A DNA stretch of 64,000 bases, taken from positions 133,736 through 197,735 of the forward strand of contig NZ_JADHDW010000002.1 of the NCBI RefSeq assembly GCF_016820555.1, written 5' to 3'. The notes beneath the pieces were generated by a model. It made no database searches. It had not been told where the DNA came from and saw only the letters and a program-made list of their open reading frames with translations. This DNA comes from Bacillus sp. REN10. Its GTDB lineage: Bacteria; Bacillota; Bacilli; Bacillales; Domibacillaceae. Numbering within the stretch: the stretch's first letter is position 1; the number at the start of each line of letters is the position of its first letter. The position numbers and the translations under genes were made by a program. Positions 9,130-17,580 of the stretch are shown here, in pieces.

Positions 9130-10152
9130 GTGAGAACGTGGAGCGGTGCATGCCAAGTGGCAGCTGTTTATATAGGTACTGTGATTGGAGCGGGTTTTGC
9201 TACCGGCAAAGAAATTGTACAGTTCTTTTCGCAATTCGGGTTTTACGGCTTGCTTGGCATGATCATTAGCGGGGGACTGTTTATTTTTTTAGGAGCGAAA
9301 CTGATGATGACCTCAATTGAACTGGGAGCTTCTTCTTTTGAAGAATTTAATGTATTTTTATTTGGAAGAAAGTTAGGGAAAGTTGTGACAGTTATCCAGT
9401 TTATCATGCTTATTGGTGTCTTAGGTGTGATGCTTTCTGGATCAGGCGCTCTATTTGATGAACGGTTTCATTGGCCGGCGAACGTTGGCATCTTATTGAC
9501 TATTTTTATTGGATTGTTAGTCATGACAAGAGGGCTACAAGGGTTGTTAGCTGTGAATGTCTTCGTTGTTCCACTTATGCTTGTCTTTCAGTTTTTGTTG
9601 GCGATAGAAGTAGCGGCTAGTCCTGTTTTTTTTCAGACGCTGCTCATGCAGAAAGAAGCTGATTTGACGTGGAAAATGTGGACAGCTCCTTTCGTTTACA
9701 CCGCGCTTAATTTAATACTGGCTCAAGCTGTACTCGTGCCACTTGCTTATGAAATTAAGGACAAGCGTGTGATTAAGAGGGGAGCTTTTCTTGGTGGAGG
9801 CGTGTTAATGCTATTGATGATTGCCAGTCATGTAAGTCTGATTCAATTAGTTAATCTCTCTTCATATGAAATCCCGATGGCTAAAGTAGTGGAGACGTAT
9901 TTGCCCGCTTTTCATTATGTGTATACAATATTAATTTATGGAGAAATATTTACGACTGTTGTTGGAAATGCTTACGGCTTGAAGCAACAGCTAGAGAAAC
10001 GAATACCATGGACTCCAAGCGTTCTTTTTGCTGCTATATTTATAGCTGGCTTTTTACTTAGTCAAATTTCTTACGGTATGCTGTTGTCTTTTCTTTATCC
10101 GCTTTTTGGATGGATTGGTCTAGTATTTCTTCTATTATTATGGAAAAAATAA
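9130..10152 (+). CDS. ykvI: YkvI-family multispanning membrane protein
   Basis: 340-residue protein with about ten membrane helices and an N-terminal segment (YIGTVIGAGFATGKEI) typical of YkvI-type transporters, distantly related to the amino acid-polyamine-cation superfamily with its broken first helix. Substrate is not known. GTG at 9130 follows GTGAGGGG. It is transcribed away from clpE and ends in a hairpin that begins inside the stop codon. Confidence 0.85.
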   Translation: MRTWSGACQVAAVYIGTVIGAGFATGKEIVQFFSQFGFYGLLGMIISGGLFIFLGAKLMMTSIELGASSFEEFNVFLFGRKLGKVVTVIQFIMLIGVLGVMLSGSGALFDERFHWPANVGILLTIFIGLLVMTRGLQGLLAVNVFVVPLMLVFQFLLAIEVAASPVFFQTLLMQKEADLTWKMWTAPFVYTALNLILAQAVLVPLAYEIKDKRVIKRGAFLGGGVLMLLMIASHVSLIQLVNLSSYEIPMAKVVETYLPAFHYVYTILIYGEIFTTVVGNAYGLKQQLEKRIPWTPSVLFAAIFIAGFLLSQISYGMLLSFLYPLFGWIGLVFLLLLWKK

Positions 10153-10185
10153 CTGAAAGCAGGCGCTGATCGCCTGCTTTCAGTT
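10151..10185. terminator. Hairpin terminator between ykvI and the CPBP gene
   Basis: A perfect 15-bp stem, AACTGAAAGCAGGCG and its complement, with loop CTGAT. The left arm overlaps the ykvI stop codon. The T run is short. Confidence 0.75.
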
Positions 10186-10200
10186 ATTGTGGGTATTCCA

Positions 10201-10809
10201 CTATTTGAGCGGAAGAAAGATAATTAGTAGTAAATCAAACACTAAATGAGAAATAATTAATGTTGGAATGCTGCGCTTCCATACGTATAAAGTTCCCCAA
10301 AATAATCCGGCTAAGAAAGCTGCAAACATCCACATGAACTTTTCAGAGTAAATAAAGATCGATGCATAGAGCGAGGCGCTAACTAAAATAGCTGTCAGGT
10401 CATTAAAATAGTTAGAGAGCCGCTTTTGAACAAATCCGCGCCAAAATAGTTCTTCTCCGGGAATAAACACTAGTAAAAGAACGATATAGTGCCATAAAAA
10501 TTGCGGAGAGTACCATTTGTACATAGAAGTCACTTGTTTTTCTAATGAGAAAGGCAGCATTGGAAGCAATAGATGTCCAATCCAAAACAAGGTATACAGA
10601 AGAAGACCTGATAATAAACCATATTTAATAAAACTGGTTGTCTTTTGTTTATCATCAATTTTCTCATTTACGATTGCGAAGCTAATAAAAAAAAGATTTG
10701 CAGCTGTATATATGTACCAAAATATATCACGGTCAGAAAAAGTAATATAAAGCAGAATGTGTGCTAGTACAAGGCTGACAGCTAACCGCCAATCTTTAAG
10801 AACTGCCAT
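10201..10809 (-). CDS. CPBP (CAAX prenyl protease 2-like) family intramembrane protease
   Basis: 202-residue protein with six or seven predicted membrane helices. The CPBP/ABI motifs are visible: EELFWRGF (motif 1, catalytic Glu-Glu and Arg) and the histidine motif HLVFDLL near the C-terminus. The family includes site-2-like and RCE1-like intramembrane glutamic proteases; in bacilli members process membrane signals or provide bacteriocin immunity, but no target is visible here. The ATG at 10809 follows AAAGGAG. It stands alone between two hairpins. Confidence 0.87.
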   Translation of the reverse strand: MAVLKDWRLAVSLVLAHILLYITFSDRDIFWYIYTAANLFFISFAIVNEKIDDKQKTTSFIKYGLLSGLLLYTLFWIGHLLLPMLPFSLEKQVTSMYKWYSPQFLWHYIVLLLVFIPGEELFWRGFVQKRLSNYFNDLTAILVSASLYASIFIYSEKFMWMFAAFLAGLFWGTLYVWKRSIPTLIISHLVFDLLLIIFLPLK

Positions 10810-10890
10810 TGTCTTAAACTCCTTTCTTTAACTACAGCCATTATTTTAACAAAAAGCAGCTTAAATTGTAATGAATAAGTTTTGACAGAA

Positions 10891-10934
10891 ACAAGCCTGC
10901 TCCCCAAGTGACATCACTTAGGAAGCAGGCTTGT
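10891..10934 (-). terminator. Terminator downstream of ykvS
   Basis: ACAAGCCTGCT (10891-10901) pairs with AGCAGGCTTGT (10924-10934), enclosing an AAGTG/CACTT inner stem. Confidence 0.75.
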
Positions 10935-10959
10935 TTTCAACAATAGCTCGTTCTGTATG

Positions 10960-11142
10960 TTAGGAAGGGTTAATAATAATATAGTTTTTGTGATTGACGA
11001 CGGTTTTTTCTTCTAATTCTAAATCGTCAAAGTTATCCATGATCGTTAAGTCGACGATTACCGAATTCTCATTTACTTTTTCGACAATCCCCTGTAACCC
11101 ATTTTTGAATTCAATAATGTTACCAACCTCTGCTTTTGTCAT
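10960..11142 (-). CDS. ykvS: YkvS, DUF2187 small protein
   Basis: 60-residue acidic protein of the DUF2187 family with a KOW-like beta-strand pattern (VGNIIEFKNGLQGIVEKV). Function is not established. The ATG at 11142 follows AGGAGAGACC. It is a single-gene unit closed by the hairpin at 10891-10934, at the position expected from B. subtilis. Confidence 0.85.
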   Translation of the reverse strand: MTKAEVGNIIEFKNGLQGIVEKVNENSVIVDLTIMDNFDDLELEEKTVVNHKNYIIINPS

Positions 11143-11358
11143 TTTTTGGTCTCTCCTTCACGTATAAATATAGAAAAGGTTACTCATTTTGTCTTTCTTG
11201 ACGTTTAATCATAAACTTTTTAGAATTACCTAATAGAATGAAGCCAATAGCGTAATGATTGGACCATTCCAAAGTATTACTTCACAGTTTGCCTTATTTT
11301 TGTAAAAGAGTAAAGAGATATGTGTAAATTTATTTAAAATTCTGAAAGGGTGAAAGTA

Positions 11359-11553
11359 TTGACTATAGAAGAAGCGTCCAACCTGTTAGATCAATTGAAG
11401 AATGGCGAAATCGAGCATTTTCACATAAGTAAGGATCAGTTTCTTATTTTTCAAAGTGTATTAGTGAACAGAGAAGATTTTAAGCATTTTAGGGGAGTGG
11501 CCCAACGAGGAGGAGCGGTAATCTATTATTATTTAAAAGAGCCTAGAAGTTAA
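11359..11553 (+). CDS. Small conserved hypothetical protein
   Basis: 64 residues from a TTG start; I do not recognise the family with confidence. A GTG at 11350 is in frame but abuts the AAAGG ribosome-binding site, so TTG at 11359 with 8-base spacing is preferred. The product has an N-terminal amphipathic helix (EEASNLLDQLKNGEI) followed by beta-type sequence ending IYYYLKEP, with no membrane segment. It lies between ykvS and ptsH with no close partner. Confidence 0.6.
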   Translation: MTIEEASNLLDQLKNGEIEHFHISKDQFLIFQSVLVNREDFKHFRGVAQRGGAVIYYYLKEPRS

Positions 11554-11626
11554 CTCAACCTAATATTTTCGATAAAAATCAACATTTATTTTTGTAATTA
11601 ATTGCGCATTAGTCACTTTTCTTGTA

Positions 11627-11648
11627 ATGTAATGCTACATATAATTTT
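11627..11648 (+). promoter_or_regulatory. Likely ptsH promoter -10 with overlapping inverted repeat
   Basis: A TATAAT hexamer lies at 11639-11644, some 30 bases before ptsH. ATGTA-4-TACAT just upstream forms an inverted repeat overlapping it. The -35 hexamer is poor, so an activator or extended element may be needed. Confidence 0.45.
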
Positions 11649-11672
11649 TATCTGGAAGGAGTTAGGTTAGAA

Positions 11673-11939
11673 ATGGTAGAAAAACAATTTACCGTAATAG
11701 CAGAAACAGGTATTCATGCTCGCCCAGCAACTTTGTTAGTTCAAACAGCTAGCAGATTTTCAAGCGACATTGAGCTAGAATTTAAAGAGAAAAAAGTGAA
11801 TTTAAAATCAATTATGGGTGTAATGTCACTTGGAATTGGCCAGCATTCTAAAATCGTAATCAGTTGTCAAGGAAGCGATGAACAAGTGGCGTTAGATACG
11901 ATTAAAGAAGTCTTGGAAAAAGAAGGATTAGCGGAATAA
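11673..11939 (+). CDS. ptsH: Phosphocarrier protein HPr
   Basis: 88-residue HPr. The phosphotransfer histidine is His15 in GIHARPAT and the HPr-kinase target is Ser46 in [11 protein letters not shown], so it can act both in the PTS and as a CcpA co-repressor; Crh lacks this histidine. ATG at 11673 follows GGAAGGAG. In B. subtilis this gene sits inside glcT-ptsG-ptsH-ptsI; here neither ptsI nor ptsG is adjacent, so enzyme I must be encoded elsewhere or be absent. Confidence 0.95.
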   Translation: MVEKQFTVIAETGIHARPATLLVQTASRFSSDIELEFKEKKVNLKSIMGVMSLGIGQHSKIVISCQGSDEQVALDTIKEVLEKEGLAE

Positions 11940-11987
11940 GCATTTTTTATGCTTAATCATTGATATTCATAGGTTTATTTAAACAAG

Positions 11988-12059
11988 ATAAGGGGTAATG
12001 TATAAATAACAGCTTGTGAAACAGCTGCAACCACAGTTTCATTCTCATTTTTCCCTTAT
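11988..12059 (+). other. Possible structured RNA region downstream of ptsH
   Basis: ATAAGGG (11988-11994) can pair with CCCTTAT (12053-12059), enclosing TGAAAC (12017-12022)/GTTTCA (12036-12041). There is no T run after it. It could be a processed 3' end of ptsH mRNA or part of a small RNA ending at 12161. No known riboswitch class was recognised. Confidence 0.35.
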
Positions 12060-12068
12060 TTGATCTAA

Positions 12069-12161
12069 GCTGCCTCATAAGGGGATGGATCATAAATACA
12101 AATATCTCCACAGATATTTGAGATTTGGAGTCTGTCCTCTTTCGATGAGGCGGCCTTTTTT
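12069..12161 (+). terminator. Long branched hairpin with terminal T run
   Basis: GCTGCCTCAT (12069-12078) pairs with ATGAGGCGGC (12145-12154), followed by seven or more T. Inside, AAGGGGA pairs with TCCTCTT and CAAATATCT with AGATATTTG. It is unusually long (about 85 bases) for a simple terminator, with the bulk of an independent RNA fold. Confidence 0.7.
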
Positions 12162-12251
12162 TGTTTAGCTATGTCAAAAAAGAATAATAAATGAAAGAAA
12201 ATTCAAATTATATTATAATAAACTGTAATGTCGATAAAAGGAGGAGTTTTT

Positions 12252-13037
12252 TTGAATATTTCGTTTGAGGGAAAGACGGCACTGATTCTTGCTTCTAGTC
12301 AAGGGTTAGGCCAAGCGATTGCTAAAAAGCTAGCTGAAGGCGGTGCTAATATTATGTTAGCGAGCCGTAATCCAGAAAAACTGCAGGAAGTAAAAAAGAG
12401 TTTAGAGAGCGCTTCATCTGGAAAAGTTGAGTACACTGTGTGCAACATTACGAAGGCTGAGGAAATTAAGCAGTTAGTGGAGCATACAGTATCAACATTT
12501 GGAACGATCGATATTTTAGTGAATAATGCTGGTGGACCGCCTGCAGGATTGTTTGAAGACATGACGGATGATGATTGGCAGCACGCATTTGAATTAAATT
12601 TATTCTCTTATATTCGTACGATACGTGAAGCCTTGCCTCATTTAAAGAAACAAGGCGGAAAAATTATCAATATAGCCTCTTCATCCATTAAAGAGCCAAT
12701 TGCTGGCTTAATTTTATCAAACACATTCCGCACCGGCATTGTCGGCCTATCAAAAACATTGGCAGAGGAGCTGGCTCCGTATCATATTTTAGTCAATACG
12801 GTAGCGCCAGGGAGAATTGCGACAGAGCGTGTGCGTCATCTAGATGAAGTGAATGCTAAGAAGCAAGGAATTTCAGTAGAGCAGCAAGAAGAAAGAATGA
12901 AAAAGAAAATTCCTTTAGGACGCTACGGCAACCCTGAAGAGTTTGCAAATGTGGTCGCTTTTCTTGCCTCAGATGCAAATACATATGTAACGGGAAGCAG
13001 CTTTCTTGTTGATGGCGGAATGGTCCGCTCCATTTAA
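12252..13037 (+). CDS. SDR-family protein with altered active site (FabG-like)
   Basis: 261-residue Rossmann-fold protein of the short-chain dehydrogenase family. TTG at 12252 is the likely start because AAAGGAGG ends 8 bases before it; the ATG at 12228 precedes that site. Nucleotide-binding Gly motif reads ASSQGLG rather than TGxxxGIG, NNAGG is intact, but the catalytic YxxxK is replaced by SNTFR (Ser and Arg). A conserved subgroup of FabG-like proteins with imperfect motifs is known, so this is probably functional but not a classical oxidoreductase. C-terminal VTGSSFLVDGG is normal. Substrate unknown. Confidence 0.85.
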   Translation: MNISFEGKTALILASSQGLGQAIAKKLAEGGANIMLASRNPEKLQEVKKSLESASSGKVEYTVCNITKAEEIKQLVEHTVSTFGTIDILVNNAGGPPAGLFEDMTDDDWQHAFELNLFSYIRTIREALPHLKKQGGKIINIASSSIKEPIAGLILSNTFRTGIVGLSKTLAEELAPYHILVNTVAPGRIATERVRHLDEVNAKKQGISVEQQEERMKKKIPLGRYGNPEEFANVVAFLASDANTYVTGSSFLVDGGMVRSI

Positions 13038-13085
13038 ACGTAAGCGAATGTATAAAAAATAGTGCAGGATATGTTTAAAGTTGCA

Positions 13086-13180
13086 GGGGAATGGGAATGA
13101 TAAAAACAAGCATGATTGATTGGAGATTCTCACTCACAACCCCCTTTTTGGGACCTGCTAAATCGCAGGTCCCTTTTTTT
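13086..13180 (+). terminator. Two tandem hairpins before ykwC
   Basis: Hairpin 1: GGGG (13086-13089) and GGGAAT (13093-13098) pair with ATTCTC (13126-13131) and CCCC (13141-13144), followed by T5. Hairpin 2: GGGACCTGC (13150-13158) pairs with GCAGGTCCC (13165-13173), followed by T7. GCAGG at 13083-13087 could alternatively pair with CCTGC of hairpin 2. It may end the SDR transcript or attenuate ykwC, whose start is only 26 bases downstream. Confidence 0.8.
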
Positions 13181-13206
13181 GATTTTATTTAAAGGTGGAG
13201 AATGAA

Positions 13207-14070
13207 ATGAAAGAAACTATTGGTTTTATCGGAACAGGTGTGATGGGGAAAAGCATGGCACAGCATTTACTTAAAGCAAATTATCCCCTCTACATTTATA
13301 CTCGGACAAAAGAAAAAGCTCAAGAATTGCTTGATCAGGAAGCTGTTTGGTGTGAAAGTCCTGCAGAAGTTAGCAAGCAAAGCGACATTGTCTTTACTAT
13401 TATTGGAGAGCCTAAAGATGTCGAAGAGGTGTATTTTGGTCATCAAGGAATTATTTCCTCCGGCCGAGCTGGTCAAACTGTTATCGACATGACCACTTCT
13501 AAGCCAAGTCTTGCCAAAAAAATTTATATGAAGGCGAAAGAAAAAGGAATGAATGCATTAGATGCGCCGGTTTCAGGCGGTGATACCGGGGCCAAAAACG
13601 GAACGCTTGCTATTATGGTCGGAGGAGACAAGGAAGTATACGAAAAGATGTTGCCGATTTTTGAAATAATTGGCCAAAATATTGTGTATCAAGGTGAGGC
13701 TGGAGCTGGACAGCACGCGAAAATGTGTAACCAAATCGCCATTGCGACCAATATGATTGGTATTTGCGAAGCTTTACTATACGCCCAAAAAGCAGGATTA
13801 GACCCTGAGACGGTATTAAAAAGCATCTCCAGCGGGGCAGCTGGCAGCTGGTCTTTGTCTAATTTAGCTCCTCGTATTATAAAGGAGGATTTTGAGCCAG
13901 GCTTTTATGTAAAACATTTTATAAAAGATATGAAAATTGCATTAGAAGAAGCTGAGAAAATGGAATTACACTTACCAGGGCTTGCCATGGCGAAAGAAAT
14001 GTACGAAAAGCTAGCTTCGAAAGGCGAGGAATCAAGTGGTACGCAGGCATTAATTAAATACTGGAATTAA
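13207..14070 (+). CDS. ykwC: YkwC, beta-hydroxyacid dehydrogenase family (3-hydroxyisobutyrate dehydrogenase-like)
   Basis: 287-residue NAD(P)-dependent dehydrogenase. The N-terminus has the Rossmann motif GFIGTGVMGKSMA, the substrate-binding motif DAPVSGGDTGAKNGTLAIMVGG follows, and the catalytic lysine region is AGAGQHAKMCNQI. A GTG at 13195 is in frame, but it lies inside the AAAGGTGG ribosome-binding site, so ATG at 13207 is chosen. The physiological substrate (3-hydroxyisobutyrate, tartronate semialdehyde or similar) cannot be decided. Confidence 0.9.
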   Translation: MKETIGFIGTGVMGKSMAQHLLKANYPLYIYTRTKEKAQELLDQEAVWCESPAEVSKQSDIVFTIIGEPKDVEEVYFGHQGIISSGRAGQTVIDMTTSKPSLAKKIYMKAKEKGMNALDAPVSGGDTGAKNGTLAIMVGGDKEVYEKMLPIFEIIGQNIVYQGEAGAGQHAKMCNQIAIATNMIGICEALLYAQKAGLDPETVLKSISSGAAGSWSLSNLAPRIIKEDFEPGFYVKHFIKDMKIALEEAEKMELHLPGLAMAKEMYEKLASKGEESSGTQALIKYWN

Positions 14071-14084
14071 TTAATTTCGCTTAC

Positions 14085-14144
14085 AAAAAAGCTGACCGGA
14101 TGAGACATCTATGTGCCTTGTTTCTTTTTCGGGTCAGCTTTTTT
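14085..14144. terminator. Bidirectional terminator between ykwC and patA
   Basis: AAAAAAGCTGACC (14085-14097) pairs with GGTCAGCTTTTTT (14132-14144) around a 34-base loop. Confidence 0.85.
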
Positions 14145-14148
14145 ACTA

Positions 14149-15306
14149 TTATTTATTTCTTGTATTCATAAATGTTTCGATGCGATCTAATCCTTTTTGA
14201 AGCTGCTCCATAGAACACGCATACGATAATCGGAAATAACCTTCTCCATATTCAGAAAAGGCACTGCCTGGAACGACCGCTACTTTTTGTTCAGTCGCCA
14301 GCTTATAGCAAAAATCAAAAGAGTTTTCTTCTATATATGAAGGAATTTTAATAAAAAAGTAAAAAGCTCCATCTGGTTTCACTACCTCAAAGTTGAGGGA
14401 AGATAGGCGTTCATATACATAATCACGTCTTTGCTTATATTGATCGCGCATCAAAAGAGCGTCGTCAATTCCTGCCCCGACCGCTTCTAAAGCGGCCATT
14501 TGTGCGACGGATGAAGCACAAGACACGTTATATTGATGAACTTTTAATATGTGTTTAGCGATCGTTTCAGGAGCAAATAAAAAGCCGATTCGCCAGCCTG
14601 TCATCGAGTGTGATTTGGATAGGCCATTTAACACAATCGTTTGCTCCCGTAAAAAAGATGCAACGGATACGTGAGGACGATCGTAAGTCAGCTCGCTATA
14701 AATTTCATCCGCAATAATAAAGATATCTTTTCCGCGCACTAAATCAGCAATCGCTTGTAGCTCCTCTGCTGAAAGGCTGACACCTGTCGGATTCGACGGA
14801 TAAGGCAAGATGATCGCTTTCGTTTTTTCGCTAAGTGCGGGGCGGATTTTGGCAGCAGTTATTTTAAACTCGCTATCACGCGTATCAATAGTTTTTAGCT
14901 GCGCTCCACACATCTGAATAATCGGCTCGTAACCCGGATAAACAGGGCCGGGAAGAATGACTTCATCTCCTGGAGAAAGAATTGTTCGTAAAGCAATATC
15001 AATGGCTTGGCTGGCGCCGACCGTGACGATCACTTCTGACTCCGGAGAGTATGTTAAAGCATATTTCTTATGTACATAATGAGCCGCAGCGGTTCGCAGT
15101 TCAATATAGCCTGCATTATGAGTATAAGTCGTATAGTCATGTTCAATCGCTTTTATGCCCGCTGTTTTTACATGTTCCGGCGTAGGAAAGTCAGGTTGTC
15201 CAATCGTTAACGAAATCATATCTTTCGTGCCGCTCACTAAATTAAAGAATTTGCGAATGCCTGAAATTTGAATGTTCTTAACTTTTTTGTTAATACAATG
15301 TTCCAA
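14149..15306 (-). CDS. patA: PLP-dependent aminotransferase PatA
   Basis: 385-residue fold-type I aminotransferase. The PLP lysine lies in NGLSKSHSMTGWR, with YPSNPTG and DEIYSELTYD upstream contacting the cofactor and RLSYACS the substrate carboxylate. B. subtilis PatA is implicated in N-acetyl-LL-diaminopimelate transamination, which would supply DapL encoded at 28.6 kb. TTG at 15306 is the start, downstream of GAAAGGTGG, and the N-terminus (MEHCINKKVKNIQISGIRKF) aligns with PatA. In B. subtilis kinA and pbpH lie next to it; they are absent here. Confidence 0.93.
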   Translation of the reverse strand: MEHCINKKVKNIQISGIRKFFNLVSGTKDMISLTIGQPDFPTPEHVKTAGIKAIEHDYTTYTHNAGYIELRTAAAHYVHKKYALTYSPESEVIVTVGASQAIDIALRTILSPGDEVILPGPVYPGYEPIIQMCGAQLKTIDTRDSEFKITAAKIRPALSEKTKAIILPYPSNPTGVSLSAEELQAIADLVRGKDIFIIADEIYSELTYDRPHVSVASFLREQTIVLNGLSKSHSMTGWRIGFLFAPETIAKHILKVHQYNVSCASSVAQMAALEAVGAGIDDALLMRDQYKQRRDYVYERLSSLNFEVVKPDGAFYFFIKIPSYIEENSFDFCYKLATEQKVAVVPGSAFSEYGEGYFRLSYACSMEQLQKGLDRIETFMNTRNK

Positions 15307-15400
15307 AAAAAATCGCCACCTTTCTATATGTATGCTATTGTATCATTGAAAAGACTTTCGTGGATAATGAAAAAGACTGAAGAAGCTTGGAGAGACACAA

Positions 15401-16396
15401 ATGATTAGAACTTGTGCGTTAAACACAAATGGTGAATTGCTATATGACCTGTCTTTAGAACAGATAAACAAAGAAGAGATTAAGTGGTACTGGATCGATT
15501 TTGCCGAGCCAAGCGCAAAAGAGAAAGAGTTTTTTAGTCATGCTTTTCACTTTCATCCATTAGCTATCGAGGATTGTCTAGATGAGTTGGTCGGCCGCCC
15601 TAAACTTGATTTTTATGATCAGTATTATTTTTTTCTCGTTCATGCTCTAGACCTAAAAACATATAAGGCGAGAGAAGTTGATATATTTATTAATGATCGA
15701 ATGATTGTGACCTTTCACAACATTTCAGTGGATGAGCTGAATCATGTGTGGGAGGAGTTAAAGCAGGATAAAAAGTTGCAACAAGGCACGGTATTGATTC
15801 TTCATCGGCTGATTGATCGCTTTGTGGATGAATTTTTCCCACTTGTTTATGAAATTGAGGATCAATTAAATCAAATTGATGAAGAAACAGATAATTATTC
15901 AGGAAATGAATTAATTGATCGTCTATTTGACATTCGGCATGATATGGCCAAGTTAAGACAATCCATTTTTCCGATGAGAGATCTTGTGTATCGAATGTTA
16001 AATTCAACAAGGTTGGAATTTATGAATGAGCATCATATTTATTTTCGGGATATATATGATCATTTATTAAAACTGGCTGAAATGCTTGAATCATACCGTG
16101 ATTTTTCTTCCGATTTACGAGATAACTACGTATCCGTTAATTCTAATAAAATGAATGAAGTAATGATGACATTGACTGTGATTACAACTATCTTTATGCC
16201 ATTGACATTCATAGCGGGAATTTACGGAATGAATTTTCGATATATGCCTGAGCTAGAGAATCGTTACGGTTATTTTGTTGTCATCGGTATCATGTTGCTT
16301 ATTTCACTTATAATGATCATGATGTTTAATCAAAAAGGGTGGTTGCGCCTTTCCAAAAAGCAAAAGAAAACAGGCAGAAAGGTTACTTTTAAATAG
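15401..16396 (+). CDS. CorA-family magnesium/divalent cation transporter
   Basis: 331-residue protein. A long cytoplasmic alpha/beta and helical domain is followed by two C-terminal membrane helices. The signature YGMN selectivity motif is present at the end of the first (AGIYGMNFRYMPE). Homopentameric CorA channels bring in Mg2+ (or export some metals). ATG at 15401 follows CTTGGAGAG. It is transcribed divergently from patA and is not at this position in B. subtilis, so it is an insertion relative to that order. Confidence 0.92.
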   Translation: MIRTCALNTNGELLYDLSLEQINKEEIKWYWIDFAEPSAKEKEFFSHAFHFHPLAIEDCLDELVGRPKLDFYDQYYFFLVHALDLKTYKAREVDIFINDRMIVTFHNISVDELNHVWEELKQDKKLQQGTVLILHRLIDRFVDEFFPLVYEIEDQLNQIDEETDNYSGNELIDRLFDIRHDMAKLRQSIFPMRDLVYRMLNSTRLEFMNEHHIYFRDIYDHLLKLAEMLESYRDFSSDLRDNYVSVNSNKMNEVMMTLTVITTIFMPLTFIAGIYGMNFRYMPELENRYGYFVVIGIMLLISLIMIMMFNQKGWLRLSKKQKKTGRKVTFK

Positions 16397-16601
16397 TTGC
16401 CTATATGGATGCATTTAGAAAACGTTTCAACTGAATGTTTTTGTTTCATAAAGTCAACTAGTCATCAGTTATTTGATCAAACAAGAATAGAGATTTATTA
16501 ATTTTTTTTTAAAATAATGTTAATAAATATAAAAAATTGTACAGGATACGTCGAAAGAAATCATGATATAGTAAACTAAAGGACAGGAGGAAAACAGACT
16601 T

Positions 16602-17504
16602 ATGAATAACGAACAAGGTATTTTATTAGAAAGCGGTACAAATGAGCTTGAAATCGTTGAATTTGAAGTCCAAAATAACAAATATGGAATAAATGTCATC
16701 AAAGTAAAAGAAATCATCCAACCTTTACCAATAACATTCATTCCTCATTCCCATGAACATATCGAAGGGGTTATTCAGCTTCGGGGAGAAGTTCTTCCCG
16801 TTATTAATATGGCAAAAGTTCTTGGAGTACCTGTCGTTCAAGATGCATCAACCGATAAGTATATAGTGACAGAGTTTAATAAGCAAAAGGCAGTATTCCA
16901 CGTTCAAAATGTGACACGTATTCATCGAATTTCTTGGGAAGATATTGAAAAACCGTCTGATATGTATCAAGGTGGCAACAATCAAGTCATTGGCGTTGTG
17001 AAAATCAACGATCAAATGATTCTCCTGCTTGATTTTGAAAAGATTATTCTTGATATTAATCCTGAATCAGGCATACATGTTGGACAAATTAAGCAATTAG
17101 GAGCTAGAGAGCGTTCTACTAAAAATATTGTCGTAGCAGAGGATTCACCGTTATTAAGAAAATTGCTTCATGACACGTTAGCTGAAGCTGGATATGAAAA
17201 TGTTGAGTTTTTCGAAAATGGAAAGCTCGCTTATGATTATTTAGAATCGATTGCTGGTGAGTCAAATGTGGAGGAAAAGGTGCAGTTGGTGATTACTGAT
17301 ATTGAAATGCCGAAAATGGATGGTCATCATTTAACAAGAAAAGTAAAAGAACATCCAGCGTTAAAACAGCTGCCGGTGATTATCTTCTCGTCATTAATTA
17401 CAGACGACCTTCGCCATAAAGGAGATGGAGTTGGAGCAGATGCTCAAGTAAGTAAACCTGAAATTACTGAATTAGTAAAAAATATTGACCGGTTAGTATT
17501 ATAA
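16602..17504 (+). CDS. cheV: Chemotaxis coupling protein CheV
   Basis: 300-residue CheW-receiver fusion. The CheW-like domain (residues about 15-155, with LRGEVLPVINMAKVLG) links chemoreceptors to CheA. The receiver domain (about 170-295) has the phosphorylation site Asp233 in VITDIEMPKMDG and is the CheA substrate used for adaptation. ATG at 16602 follows ACAGGAGG. Monocistronic with a terminator at 17518; presence implies a motile organism. Confidence 0.96.
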   Translation: MNNEQGILLESGTNELEIVEFEVQNNKYGINVIKVKEIIQPLPITFIPHSHEHIEGVIQLRGEVLPVINMAKVLGVPVVQDASTDKYIVTEFNKQKAVFHVQNVTRIHRISWEDIEKPSDMYQGGNNQVIGVVKINDQMILLLDFEKIILDINPESGIHVGQIKQLGARERSTKNIVVAEDSPLLRKLLHDTLAEAGYENVEFFENGKLAYDYLESIAGESNVEEKVQLVITDIEMPKMDGHHLTRKVKEHPALKQLPVIIFSSLITDDLRHKGDGVGADAQVSKPEITELVKNIDRLVL

Positions 17505-17517
17505 TAATAGAAATAGA

Positions 17518-17550
17518 AGAAAACACCGGTTGTAATGGCCGGTGTTTTTT
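17518..17550 (+). terminator. cheV terminator
   Basis: AAAACACCGG and CCGGTGTTTT flank a loop of about 10 bases, followed by a T run. Confidence 0.85.
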
Positions 17551-17580
17551 GAAGAAGGATTTGGTGTTCCATAACAGATG

